Below are positions 7,689 through 15,142 of a DNA stretch of 64,000 bases, piece after piece. Each line of letters starts with the position of its first letter. The first letter of the stretch is position 1. Source of the DNA: JAJXWB01 sp964634325. GTDB taxonomy: Bacteria; Pseudomonadota; Alphaproteobacteria; Rhizobiales; Beijerinckiaceae. Where the stretch lies: assembly GCA_964634325.1 (NCBI GenBank), contig CAZWJF010000011.1, positions 31,444-95,443 on the forward strand, read 5' to 3'. The translations under genes were made by a program, and so were the position numbers. Under the pieces are notes generated by a model. That model made no database searches and was not told the DNA's origin. It saw only the letters and a program-made list of their open reading frames with translations.

Positions 7689-8767
7689 ACACGCCCCTCC
7701 TGATGCGCGCGATCCGCACGCATCAATTCCACCAGCATGCCCTCGCGCAGGCCGCGGTCCGCGATGCGAATGCGCGGCGCGGGAAAGGCGCGGCGGATCG
7801 CTTCGAGGATCGCGCAGCCCGCGAGCACGAGGTCGGCGCGCTCGTGCCCGATGCACCCGTTGGCGGCGCGTTGTTCGTAGCTCATGGCGCGCAACCGGTC
7901 GACGGCGTCGTCGGCCTGGTCCGCGGACATCCAGAGCCCGTCCACGCGGCGGCGATCGTAGCGCGGCAATTCGAGGTGGATGCCGGCCACCGTCGTAACG
8001 GTGCCCGACGTGCCGAGCAAATGAAAGCGGCCGCAGGCGCGCTGCTCCATCGCCTTGGCCGCGAACGGCGCGAGCCGCTCGCCGAAGGCCTCCACCATGT
8101 CCTCGAACGTATTGTCGTCGACGTGATGGCCGCCGAAACGTTCGGCCAGCGAGACGACGCCGAGTTCGATCGACGTCCAGATCGTGACGCTGCGCGCGCC
8201 CTGACGGCGGACCCGGTCGGGCGCGAGCCAGACGATTTCGGTCGAGCCGCCGCCGATGTCGAACAGCAGAACGCCTTCGGCTTGTGGATCGGCGAGCGAG
8301 CCGCAGCCGAGCGCGGCGAGCCGCGCTTCGGTTTCGCGATCGATGATTTCGAGATCGAGTCCGGTCGTCTCGGCGACGCGCGCCACGAATTCGCGGCCGT
8401 TGGCGGCAGCCCGGCAAGCCTCGGTCGCGATCAGCCGCGCGCGGGTGACGCCACGCTTATCCATCTTGTCGCGACAGATTTGCAATGCCTCGATCGTACG
8501 GGCGATGGCGGCCTCGCTCAGACGGCCGGTCTGCGACAAGCCCTCGCCGAGGCGGACGATTCGCGAATAAGCGTCGACGACGCGCAGGCCTTCGGCTCCG
8601 GTCGGCGCGCAATAGCCGACCGGACGAGCCACCAGTAGGCGGCAATTGTTGGTGCCGAGATCGAGAGCCGCATACAGAGGCGCGCCGCCGCTGCGGCCCG
8701 CCATGCTCCCGTCCCCGGCGTAGATCGGCGCGTCCTCCCCGCGCCGGCCTCCCCCAAGCGACGACAC
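7685..8767 (-). CDS. ppx: Ppx/GppA exopolyphosphatase-family phosphatase
   Basis: A Ppx/GppA family member of about 360 residues acting on polyphosphate or pppGpp. The actin-like ATPase-fold phosphate loops are YAALDLGTNNCRLLVA and LLFDIGGGSTEIVWLA, with HLLGTSGTVTTVAG further on. The start is uncertain. A GTG at 8767 has GGAG at six-base spacing, while an ATG at 8704 lies closer to the conserved domain; the open frame continues to 8911. The gene lies upstream of, and overlaps, rlmE, an arrangement I consider common in alphaproteobacteria. A tRNA-Gln gene lies upstream on the other strand. Confidence 0.88.
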   Translation of the reverse strand: MSSLGGGRRGEDAPIYAGDGSMAGRSGGAPLYAALDLGTNNCRLLVARPVGYCAPTGAEGLRVVDAYSRIVRLGEGLSQTGRLSEAAIARTIEALQICRDKMDKRGVTRARLIATEACRAAANGREFVARVAETTGLDLEIIDRETEARLAALGCGSLADPQAEGVLLFDIGGGSTEIVWLAPDRVRRQGARSVTIWTSIELGVVSLAERFGGHHVDDNTFEDMVEAFGERLAPFAAKAMEQRACGRFHLLGTSGTVTTVAGIHLELPRYDRRRVDGLWMSADQADDAVDRLRAMSYEQRAANGCIGHERADLVLAGCAILEAIRRAFPAPRIRIADRGLREGMLVELMRADRAHQEGRV

Positions 8768-8967
8768 GATCAACTCCAATCCGCCCGCCGGCTCGGCCAG
8801 CAGGGCGCGTTGAGCGCAGAATATCAGCAAGCCCGGCATTTGAAAGATATGAGGCCTGAGCAATTCGCAGGGCCCCTGCGCCGCCGCTTGCGTCCGATGC
8901 GGCGTTGACATGGGAGCAGCGGCCCATTATTCCCACGCCGCAACCGACGCGTCGCGCTCGCGTCCGT

Positions 8968-9041
8968 TGGGGGATAGTTCAACGGTAGAACAGCGGACTC
9001 TGACTCCGTTAATCTTGGTTCGAATCCAGGTCCCCCAGCCA
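8968..9041 (+). tRNA. tRNA-Gln(CUG), CCA encoded
   Basis: A full cloverleaf can be drawn. The acceptor TGGGGGA (8968-8974) pairs with TCCCCCA (9031-9037), with discriminator G and encoded CCA (9039-9041). The D-stem is GTTC/GAAC. The anticodon stem GCGGA/TCCGT holds the loop CTCTGAC, whose anticodon is CTG (9000-9002). The T-stem CTTGG/CCAGG encloses TTCGAAT. The anticodon CUG reads CAG, so this is glutamine. Confidence 0.96.
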
Positions 9042-9190
9042 CTTTACACGTGTTTCCAGGCCAGTTTCCGACGGCTCGAGCTATGCGCGCCGCGCGCAGC
9101 CGCAGCCGACGCGCTCCTCGGTGGTCTTGGCGCGCGCCCGGAAACGGAGGATGTTAGCCGCGATTTCGCCGAAACGGAGGACGGCGGGAC

Positions 9191-9679
9191 ATGGGCACGG
9201 CTCAGCGCAAGCTGGTTGGAGCTGTCGCGTTGCTGTGCAGCGGCGCGGCATGGGCGGGCGCGGCCCTTGCGGCGCAGGGCGACCGTTCGGACTGGCTTCT
9301 GCGCGTCGAACGCGCCCGGCAGGCCTCGGCGGCGTATATCGGCGCCGCCGTCGCGCGGCGGGCTAGCTCGTTTCCTTCGCTGACCGACAGCTGGCGCACT
9401 GCGGACGCGCCCGATCAAGCCCGCACCGACCCGACGCTACGCTACGGCGACATTATCGTGCTGGAGAACCGGCTGGTCGTCTACAAGGGCGAAAGCGGCC
9501 ACGCGCCCGAGCTGGGCGATTTCGTGGACCTGCAAGGCGCCATGATCGGCGGGCTTCACGATGCGGAGTTGAGAGCGATCGACGCCGCCGTCCGCACGGC
9601 GGCGCAGCGGCGGATCGTCGCTCCCTCGATGCGCGCCTACAGATACCAGGCGAGCACGGACGAAACTGTCGCGCCTTGA
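9191..9679 (+). CDS. Secreted hypothetical protein
   Basis: A 162-residue protein with a clear Sec signal peptide (basic start MGTAQRKLVG, a hydrophobic stretch, then ALAAQG as probable cleavage region). The mature part has no recognised domain. It contains RYGDIIVLENRLVVYKGESG, then DFVDLQ and a C-terminal helical stretch, and could be a small periplasmic protein. The ATG follows two nearly identical copies of GAAACGGAGGA (around 9141 and 9168); the second may serve as a distant ribosome binding site. The 3' end overlaps the convergent GAF-repeat gene by 43 bases, which is unusual for two real genes, but both read well there. Confidence 0.6.
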   Translation: MGTAQRKLVGAVALLCSGAAWAGAALAAQGDRSDWLLRVERARQASAAYIGAAVARRASSFPSLTDSWRTADAPDQARTDPTLRYGDIIVLENRLVVYKGESGHAPELGDFVDLQGAMIGGLHDAELRAIDAAVRTAAQRRIVAPSMRAYRYQASTDETVAP

Positions 9680-10611
9680 TAGATCGGAAGCGCAATCATC
9701 GTCGACAGTCCGCGCTCCACAGCGCTCTTCGCGACGATGGAAGGTTCGCGCGACAGATCGGTCGCAACGGCCGGCGCGCCTGTCGCCCAGACCTTGCCGA
9801 CTGTCCCCTCCCCCTTGGCGAACCGCGCGAGCTTGAGCCGCTGCAACAGGTGAGGCTCGCGCTCGCAATATCCGGCCGACGCCAACAGCGCGCCAGCGCC
9901 GTCGGGCGACCACAATTCGCAACGCACCGCGATCGGCGTGCGCAGCGCGGACAGAAACGCCAGAATCCAGTCGCCGTCAGCGGCGCCGGGACAGGGAATC
10001 GCCACGCCGCGGGTGATTCCGGCTTGCGCGGCCTTCTCCCACCGCAGGAAGCGCGGGGACGCCAGGCGCTCGAAGATCACAGGCGCGCCCGTCGACCACG
10101 CAAGTCCGGGCAGGCCGACGCCCTTGCCGAAATTCAGCCGCCGCGCCGTCCATTCGAACATTTCCGCCGCGCCGTAATAACCGTCGGCGAGCGACAGTTC
10201 GTATGATCCGGGCGGCGCATGCCAGACTTCCAGCGCGCCGATCTGCTCCTCGTCGCCGCCGCAGAAGAAGACGACGACCGCCTTCAATTCCTTCTGCGCA
10301 AAAACCGGGAACGCCACGCCGCAGGTCAGTCCGGCCGCTTCCGCCGCTTCGCCACGCAAGAAATAGGAGTGGACGAGGTCTTTGAGAATGACGGGCTGAC
10401 GTTCTTGCCATGCGCGCCCGGGCAGGCCCTCGCCGCGCTTGAAACGCGTCTTCTTCGCCACATCTTCGAAACCGGCGAGCGGCCCGTAGAGGCCCGCCGA
10501 CCATTCGAGCGTTTCGCCGGTCTCGTCCGGCGTCCATATCTCAGTTGCGCGGATAAAGGCGCGCTTTTCCTTTTGCTCCGGCGCCATGCGCTGCATCGTC
10601 GTCGTCGTCAT
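9637..10611 (-). CDS. Protein of three tandem GAF-like repeats, last gene of the nitrate operon
   Basis: A 324-residue cytoplasmic protein made of three similar ~95-residue units (about residues 23-122, 126-222 and 229-324). Each has E-[ILV]-W followed by an aromatic strand. Each also has a conserved block of the form F-x-[KR]-G-x-G-x-x-G-x-[AV]-W with PVI or AVA after it: FKRGEGLPGRAW, FGKGVGLPGLAW and FAKGEGTVGKVW. The units resemble GAF sensor domains. There is no output domain (no HTH, kinase or GGDEF), so it would act through a partner. It begins 52 bases after the nrtC-like gene on the same strand, suggesting a sensor or modulator of nitrate uptake; this is inference. ATG at 10611 preferred over TTG at 10620. 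Confidence 0.75.
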   Translation of the reverse strand: MTTTTMQRMAPEQKEKRAFIRATEIWTPDETGETLEWSAGLYGPLAGFEDVAKKTRFKRGEGLPGRAWQERQPVILKDLVHSYFLRGEAAEAAGLTCGVAFPVFAQKELKAVVVFFCGGDEEQIGALEVWHAPPGSYELSLADGYYGAAEMFEWTARRLNFGKGVGLPGLAWSTGAPVIFERLASPRFLRWEKAAQAGITRGVAIPCPGAADGDWILAFLSALRTPIAVRCELWSPDGAGALLASAGYCEREPHLLQRLKLARFAKGEGTVGKVWATGAPAVATDLSREPSIVAKSAVERGLSTMIALPIYQGATVSSVLAWYL

Positions 10612-10662
10612 ATTGCTCAACCCTGCGAAATCGCGTCGGCTGTGGAGCCGACGCCGGCGCCG

Positions 10663-12387
10663 CTACGCGGCGGTGTCCACTGTCGTCGGTCCGGCGCCCG
10701 GCGCATGCGCAAGCGCGGCCAAATGCTCCGGATCAGGATTCGCGCCGCCCTCGTAGGCTTCGAGGAAGTCGAGCAAGGTCTGGCGATACCGGTAGTAGTC
10801 GGGATGTTCGAGCAAGTCCTTGCGGGTGCGCGGCCGCGGCAGGTCGACCTTCATCACGTAGCCGATGCGCGCATGGGGGCCGTTCGTCATCATCACGACG
10901 CGGTCGGCGAGCAAGATCGCCTCGTCGACGTCGTGCGTGACGCAGACGGCGGTGACCTGCGTGCGCTTCCAGACGTCCATCAGAACATCCTGCAAGTCCC
11001 AGCGCGTGAGACTGTCGAGCATTCCGAAGGGTTCATCGAGCAGCAACAGTTTCGGCGACAGCGCGAAGGCGCGCGCGATGCCAACGCGCTGGCGCATGCC
11101 GTTCGACATCTCCGAGGCCCGGCGATCCATAGAATCGGCGAGGCCGACGCGCGCCAGATAATATTCGACGACTTCGTTCCGCTCTTTCGCCGAAGCGTTG
11201 GGATAAACGCGGTCGACGCCCAGAGCGACGTTCTCGCGCGACGTCAGCCACGGCATGAGCGAGGGCGCCTGAAAGACCACCGCCCGATCCGGTCCGGCCG
11301 ATCCGACTTCGCGCCCATCGAGTACGATGGCGCCGCTGGATACGTCCTGCAGACCGGCCACCATCGAGAGCACCGTGGACTTGCCGCAGCCCGAGTGGCC
11401 GATGAGGGAGACGAACTCGCCCTTGTTCATCTTGAGGCTGAAGCCGTCGACGACGGTCAACGGACCTTTGGGCGTCGCGAACACCTTGCAGACCTGCGAG
11501 AAGTCCACGTAGTTCTTCGTGATCGGCGAATGCGCGGCCTTCTTGTAAGCGTTCGGCAATTGCGTGATCGGCGTGAGCGTCGGGGCTTTCAAGCCTTCGC
11601 CTTCGCCGACATGCCGATCGCCGACGCCCATCAGATAATCGGTGATCTTGGCGCGCAATATCTTGAACGCCTCGTCGGAATTGACCGCCGAGCGATCGCG
11701 CGGCCGCGGAATGTCGACTGCGAATGACGGGCCGAGCGTCGCCCGCGGCCCTGGATTGAGCGGGATGATCCGATCCGCGAGCAACAACGCTTCGTCGACG
11801 TCGTTGGTGATCAACAGGACCGTCTTCTTCTCGCTGCGCCAAATTTCCTGAATCTCGTCCTGCAACTTGGCGCGCGTGAGCGCGTCGAGCGCAGAGAGAG
11901 GCTCGTCGAGCAGCAGGACTTTCGGACTCATGGCGAGCGCGCGCGCAACCGAAACGCGCTGCCGCATGCCGCCGGACAGTTCGGCCGGACGGCGATCGAG
12001 CGCGTGCGACAGGCCGACCATTTCAATGTAGCGCAGCGTTCGTTGCGCGCGCTCCGCCTTGCTTTCGCTGGCGAACACCGCGTCGACCGCGAGAGCCACG
12101 TTCTCGCGGACAGTCAGCCACGGCATCAGCGAATAGGACTGGAAAACCAGCCCGCGATCCGGACCGGCGCCCTTGATCGGCTCTCCGTTCAGGCAGACTT
12201 CCCCGGTGTCAGGCTCGAGGAGTCCGGCGATCAACGACACGAGAGTCGTTTTGCCAGACCCCGAGAAACCGACGATGGCGACGAAATCGCCCTCTTCGAC
12301 CGAAAGGTTGACGTTGGTCAGAACCTCGCGTCGCTTCGGACCGACGCCAAACCCCTTGCTGACGTTCTTGAGTTCGAGGAAAGCCAT
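10663..12387 (-). CDS. nrtC: Nitrate ABC transporter ATP-binding protein with two fused nucleotide-binding domains
   Basis: A 574-residue protein with two complete ABC ATPase domains. Domain 1 (about 1-250) has Walker A GFSGSGKTT, signature LSGGMRQR and Walker B VLLLDEPLSALD. Domain 2 (about 300-555) has Walker A GHSGCGKST, signature MSNGMRQR and LLLLDEPFGMLD. The H-loop is ITNDVDEA in domain 1, with Asn where His is usual, but VTHDVDEA in domain 2, so site 1 is probably the weaker ATPase. It powers nitrate/nitrite import with NrtB and NrtA. It lacks the NrtA-like C-terminal domain of cyanobacterial NrtC. The ATG at 12387 has GAGGAG upstream; the gene begins 10 bases after nrtB ends. The symbol is by analogy (NrtC plus NrtD). 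Confidence 0.9.
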   Translation of the reverse strand: MAFLELKNVSKGFGVGPKRREVLTNVNLSVEEGDFVAIVGFSGSGKTTLVSLIAGLLEPDTGEVCLNGEPIKGAGPDRGLVFQSYSLMPWLTVRENVALAVDAVFASESKAERAQRTLRYIEMVGLSHALDRRPAELSGGMRQRVSVARALAMSPKVLLLDEPLSALDALTRAKLQDEIQEIWRSEKKTVLLITNDVDEALLLADRIIPLNPGPRATLGPSFAVDIPRPRDRSAVNSDEAFKILRAKITDYLMGVGDRHVGEGEGLKAPTLTPITQLPNAYKKAAHSPITKNYVDFSQVCKVFATPKGPLTVVDGFSLKMNKGEFVSLIGHSGCGKSTVLSMVAGLQDVSSGAIVLDGREVGSAGPDRAVVFQAPSLMPWLTSRENVALGVDRVYPNASAKERNEVVEYYLARVGLADSMDRRASEMSNGMRQRVGIARAFALSPKLLLLDEPFGMLDSLTRWDLQDVLMDVWKRTQVTAVCVTHDVDEAILLADRVVMMTNGPHARIGYVMKVDLPRPRTRKDLLEHPDYYRYRQTLLDFLEAYEGGANPDPEHLAALAHAPGAGPTTVDTAA

Positions 12388-12397
12388 AGCCCGCTCC

Positions 12398-13489
12398 TCA
12401 CCGCGACGCGGAATAAGTGAACATGGCCTGCAGCGCGAGCATGAGGCGATCGAGCATGAAACCAATCAGGCCGATGGTCAGCACCGCGACGATGATGCGC
12501 GCCAGCGAATCCGACGAGCCGTTCTGGAATTCGTCCCACACGAACTTTCCGAGCCCCGGATTCTGCGCGAGCATCTCCGCTGCGATGAGCACCATCCAGC
12601 CCACGCCGAGCGACAGGCGCAGCCCGGTGAAGATCAGCGGCAGCGACGACGGCAGGATGATCTTGCGGACCGTCGTGGAGGTCGGCAGGCGCAGGACCTT
12701 CGAGACGTTCACCAAATCCTTGTCCACCGACGCGACGCCGAGCGCCGTGTTGATCAGCGTCGGCCACAACGAACACAAAGTCACCGTGACCGCAGAGATG
12801 ACCAGCGACTTGGGCAGAGCGTCCGATGGATTGAGATACAGCGCCGACACGATCATGGTCACGATCGGCAGCCAGGCGAGCGGCGACACCGGTTTGAAAA
12901 TCTGAATGAGAGGATTGAGCGCGCCGTTGACGGTGCGCGACAGGCCCGAGGCGATGCCGAGCGGCACGGCGACCAGCGTCGCGATGATGAAGCCCAGCGC
13001 AACCGTGCCGAGGCTGGTTGCGATCTGGTCGATGTAGGTCGGACGACCCGTGTACTTGCGCCAGTGGACGCGATCGGATTGTCCGTCGGCGACGAGCTTG
13101 GCGTTGCGCTCCTTCTGGCGCGCGTAGAAATCGTCGGCCTTGGCGCGCTCGGCGGCATGGTCCGTCCACAGCGACTGCGCCTGCTGGTAGACCTGGGCGG
13201 GCCCCGGGATGGCGCCGAGGGAGGTGTGGACCTGGGGCGCGAGTACGCCCCAGGCGATCAGAAAGGCGACGACGCCGGCGATGGGGATCAGCAGATCATT
13301 GGCGATCGTGCCGAGCTGGGCGCGCGGATTGTCGCCCATCGCCAATCTGATGATCGGGACGATCCAGCTCAATCCGATGGCGCCGAGCGTCTTGTCCGCG
13401 CGGTTGAGATAGCCGTCGAGACGCGCGCGCCGCGCCAGGCGCGCCGCTTCGTCCGCGGCAGGCTGGATGGTTTCAGTCGTCGTGCTCAT
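12398..13489 (-). CDS. nrtB: Nitrate ABC transporter permease
   Basis: A 363-residue inner-membrane permease of the nitrate/taurine/sulfonate type. Hydrophobic segments begin near residue 65. The ABC-permease EAA-like region is GWMVLIAAEMLAQNPGLGKF, preceded by PLIFTGLRLSLG. A long hydrophilic loop (around residues 105-150, rich in Lys/Arg/Asp) separates the first helix from the rest. The ATG at 13489 has GAGG eight bases upstream. It lies between nrtA, with a 9-bp intercistronic hairpin, and the ATPase gene. Confidence 0.92.
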   Translation of the reverse strand: MSTTTETIQPAADEAARLARRARLDGYLNRADKTLGAIGLSWIVPIIRLAMGDNPRAQLGTIANDLLIPIAGVVAFLIAWGVLAPQVHTSLGAIPGPAQVYQQAQSLWTDHAAERAKADDFYARQKERNAKLVADGQSDRVHWRKYTGRPTYIDQIATSLGTVALGFIIATLVAVPLGIASGLSRTVNGALNPLIQIFKPVSPLAWLPIVTMIVSALYLNPSDALPKSLVISAVTVTLCSLWPTLINTALGVASVDKDLVNVSKVLRLPTSTTVRKIILPSSLPLIFTGLRLSLGVGWMVLIAAEMLAQNPGLGKFVWDEFQNGSSDSLARIIVAVLTIGLIGFMLDRLMLALQAMFTYSASR

Positions 13490-13531
13490 CTGTCTATCCT
13501 CGTCATGCCGCCCGTCCGCAGCCGGGCCGAA

Positions 13532-13555
13532 GCGTCGCGGCGCAGGCCGCGACGC
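13532..13555 (-). other. Intercistronic hairpin between nrtA and nrtB
   Basis: A perfect 9-bp inverted repeat, GCGTCGCGG (13532-13540) and CCGCGACGC (13547-13555), with a six-base loop. It lies in the 80-base gap between the nrtA stop and the nrtB start and has no T-tract. Such hairpins often protect or punctuate operon mRNA so that the binding protein is made in excess over the permease. That role is inferred. Confidence 0.5.
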
Positions 13556-13569
13556 CGTCACATCGTTGG

Positions 13570-14964
13570 TCAGTTTCCGACTACTTCGGCGCCCTGCACC
13601 TTCTGCGCGCCTTTCAGGCCGATCTTGAGCGAGTCGATGTAGGCGTTGGGCTTGTGGCCGTCGTAGCTCACGCCGTCGATGAACTCGTTCGTCGCCGGCT
13701 TGTAACCGTCCGTATTGGCGGGGAACTCGTCGGCCTTCGCCTTGCCGTCCTCGATGAGCAGCTTGGCCGCCTGCATGTAGAGATCGGGGCGATAGACCGA
13801 CTTCGCGGTCTCATCGTACCAGGCGTCGGTCTTGCTCTCCGGGATCTGCCCCCAGCGGCGCATCTGCGTGAGGTACCAGACCGCGTCCGAATAATAGGGA
13901 TAGGTCGCGAAATAGCGGAAGAACACGTTGAAGTCCGCTGCAGGCCGCTTATCGCCCTTCTCGTACTCGAACGTGCCGGTCATCGAGTTCGCGATGACCT
14001 TCGCATCGGCGCCGACGTAGTTCGGCCGCGACAAGATATCGACCGCCTCCTTGCGGTTGGCGTCGTTGTTTTCGTCGAGCCATTTGGCCGCGCGGATCAG
14101 CGCCTTGGTGAGCGCCAGCGTCGTATTGGGATTCTTCTGCACGAACTCGGCGGTCAGCCCGAAGACCTTTTCCGGATTGTTCTTCCAGATTTCGTAGTCG
14201 GTCACGACCGGCACGCCGATGCCTTTGAACACCGCCGCCTGGTTCCAGGGTTCGCCGACGCAATAGCCGAGGATCGTGCCCGCTTCCATCGTCGCCGGCA
14301 TCTGCGGCGGCGGCGTGACGGACAAGAGAACGTCGGCCTGAATCTGTCCGGACGTGTCGGTCGTCGAATAATAGCCCGGCTTGATGCCGCCGGCCGCCAG
14401 CCAGTAGCGCAGTTCGTAATTATGGGTGGAGACCGGGAAGACCATGCCCATGTTGAAGGGCTTGCCCTGGCGCTTGTAGTCGTCGACGACGAATTTCAGC
14501 GCGTCCGCCTTGATCGGATGCTCCGGTTTTCCGTCCTTCGTCGGCACGTGGGACTTCATCTCCGCCCAGACCGCGTTCGAAACCGTGATGGCGTTGCCGT
14601 TCAGATCCATCGAGAAGGGCGTGACGACGTGCGCCTTCGTGCCGAAACCGATCGTGGCGGCGAGCGGCTGGCCCGCGAGCATGTGGGCTCCGTCGAGTTC
14701 GCCGGAAATCACACGGTCGAGCAGCACCTTCCAGTTCGCTTGCGGCTCGAGCGTGACAAACAGACCTTCGTCCTCGAAGAAGTGCTTCTCGAGAGCGACG
14801 GCCAACGGCGCCATATCGGTCAGCTTGATGAAGCCGAGCTTGAGCGTGTCCTTCTCGACGTTGAGCATCTTGGCGTCCGCCGCGCCGCTGACGGCGATAG
14901 CGACCGCCGCGGTCGCGGCGCTGGCGGCGAGGCGCGCGAGCGAACGTGCAAATGAAGACTTCAA
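13570..14964 (-). CDS. nrtA: Nitrate-binding protein NrtA/CmpA-type
   Basis: A 464-residue periplasmic or lipid-anchored solute-binding protein of the NMT1/NrtA family. The N-terminus is an export signal (LKSSFARSLARLAASAATA, ending AADA). Family stretches are LKLGFIKLTDMAPLAVALEK, DGAHMLAGQPLAAT, YCVGEPWNQAAV and FFRYFATYPYYSDAVWYL. The start is a TTG at 14964: it has AAGGAG at eight-base spacing, the reading gives a standard signal peptide, and the TTG overlaps the TGA of an upstream 56-codon ORF (TTGA). No in-frame ATG gives a plausible signal peptide. Confidence 0.9.
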   Translation of the reverse strand: MKSSFARSLARLAASAATAAVAIAVSGAADAKMLNVEKDTLKLGFIKLTDMAPLAVALEKHFFEDEGLFVTLEPQANWKVLLDRVISGELDGAHMLAGQPLAATIGFGTKAHVVTPFSMDLNGNAITVSNAVWAEMKSHVPTKDGKPEHPIKADALKFVVDDYKRQGKPFNMGMVFPVSTHNYELRYWLAAGGIKPGYYSTTDTSGQIQADVLLSVTPPPQMPATMEAGTILGYCVGEPWNQAAVFKGIGVPVVTDYEIWKNNPEKVFGLTAEFVQKNPNTTLALTKALIRAAKWLDENNDANRKEAVDILSRPNYVGADAKVIANSMTGTFEYEKGDKRPAADFNVFFRYFATYPYYSDAVWYLTQMRRWGQIPESKTDAWYDETAKSVYRPDLYMQAAKLLIEDGKAKADEFPANTDGYKPATNEFIDGVSYDGHKPNAYIDSLKIGLKGAQKVQGAEVVGN

Positions 14965-15131
14965 GATTGGTTCTCCTTCGTTTGGAGGCGAGTATCCGCC
15001 GACCGGTCGGGTCGACTCGAAATCTGACCGAGCGCCATTGCGATCGAAGCGATCGAGGCGCCGTCTTGTGTTGCGTCGACCTTGCAGTCGACCCTCCCGA
15101 ACTCGGAGCAAGCGTTTGGCGACGTCGTCAT
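14961..15131 (-). CDS. Small ORF (56 aa) between nasA and nrtA, coupled to nrtA
   Basis: Starts at ATG 15131 with GAGGGAG seven bases upstream, only 11 bases after the nasA stop. It reads 56 codons (MTTSPNACSEFGRVDCKVDA, ending TRLQTKENQS) to a TGA that overlaps the TTG start of nrtA. Both its ribosome binding site and its stop/start overlap are those of a genuine operon member. It has two cysteines and no membrane segment or signal. It may be a small regulatory or accessory protein, or simply a translated coupler that makes NrtA synthesis depend on upstream translation. No homologue is recognised. Confidence 0.5.
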   Translation of the reverse strand: MTTSPNACSEFGRVDCKVDATQDGASIASIAMALGQISSRPDRSADTRLQTKENQS

Positions 15132-15142
15132 CGTTCGCTCCC

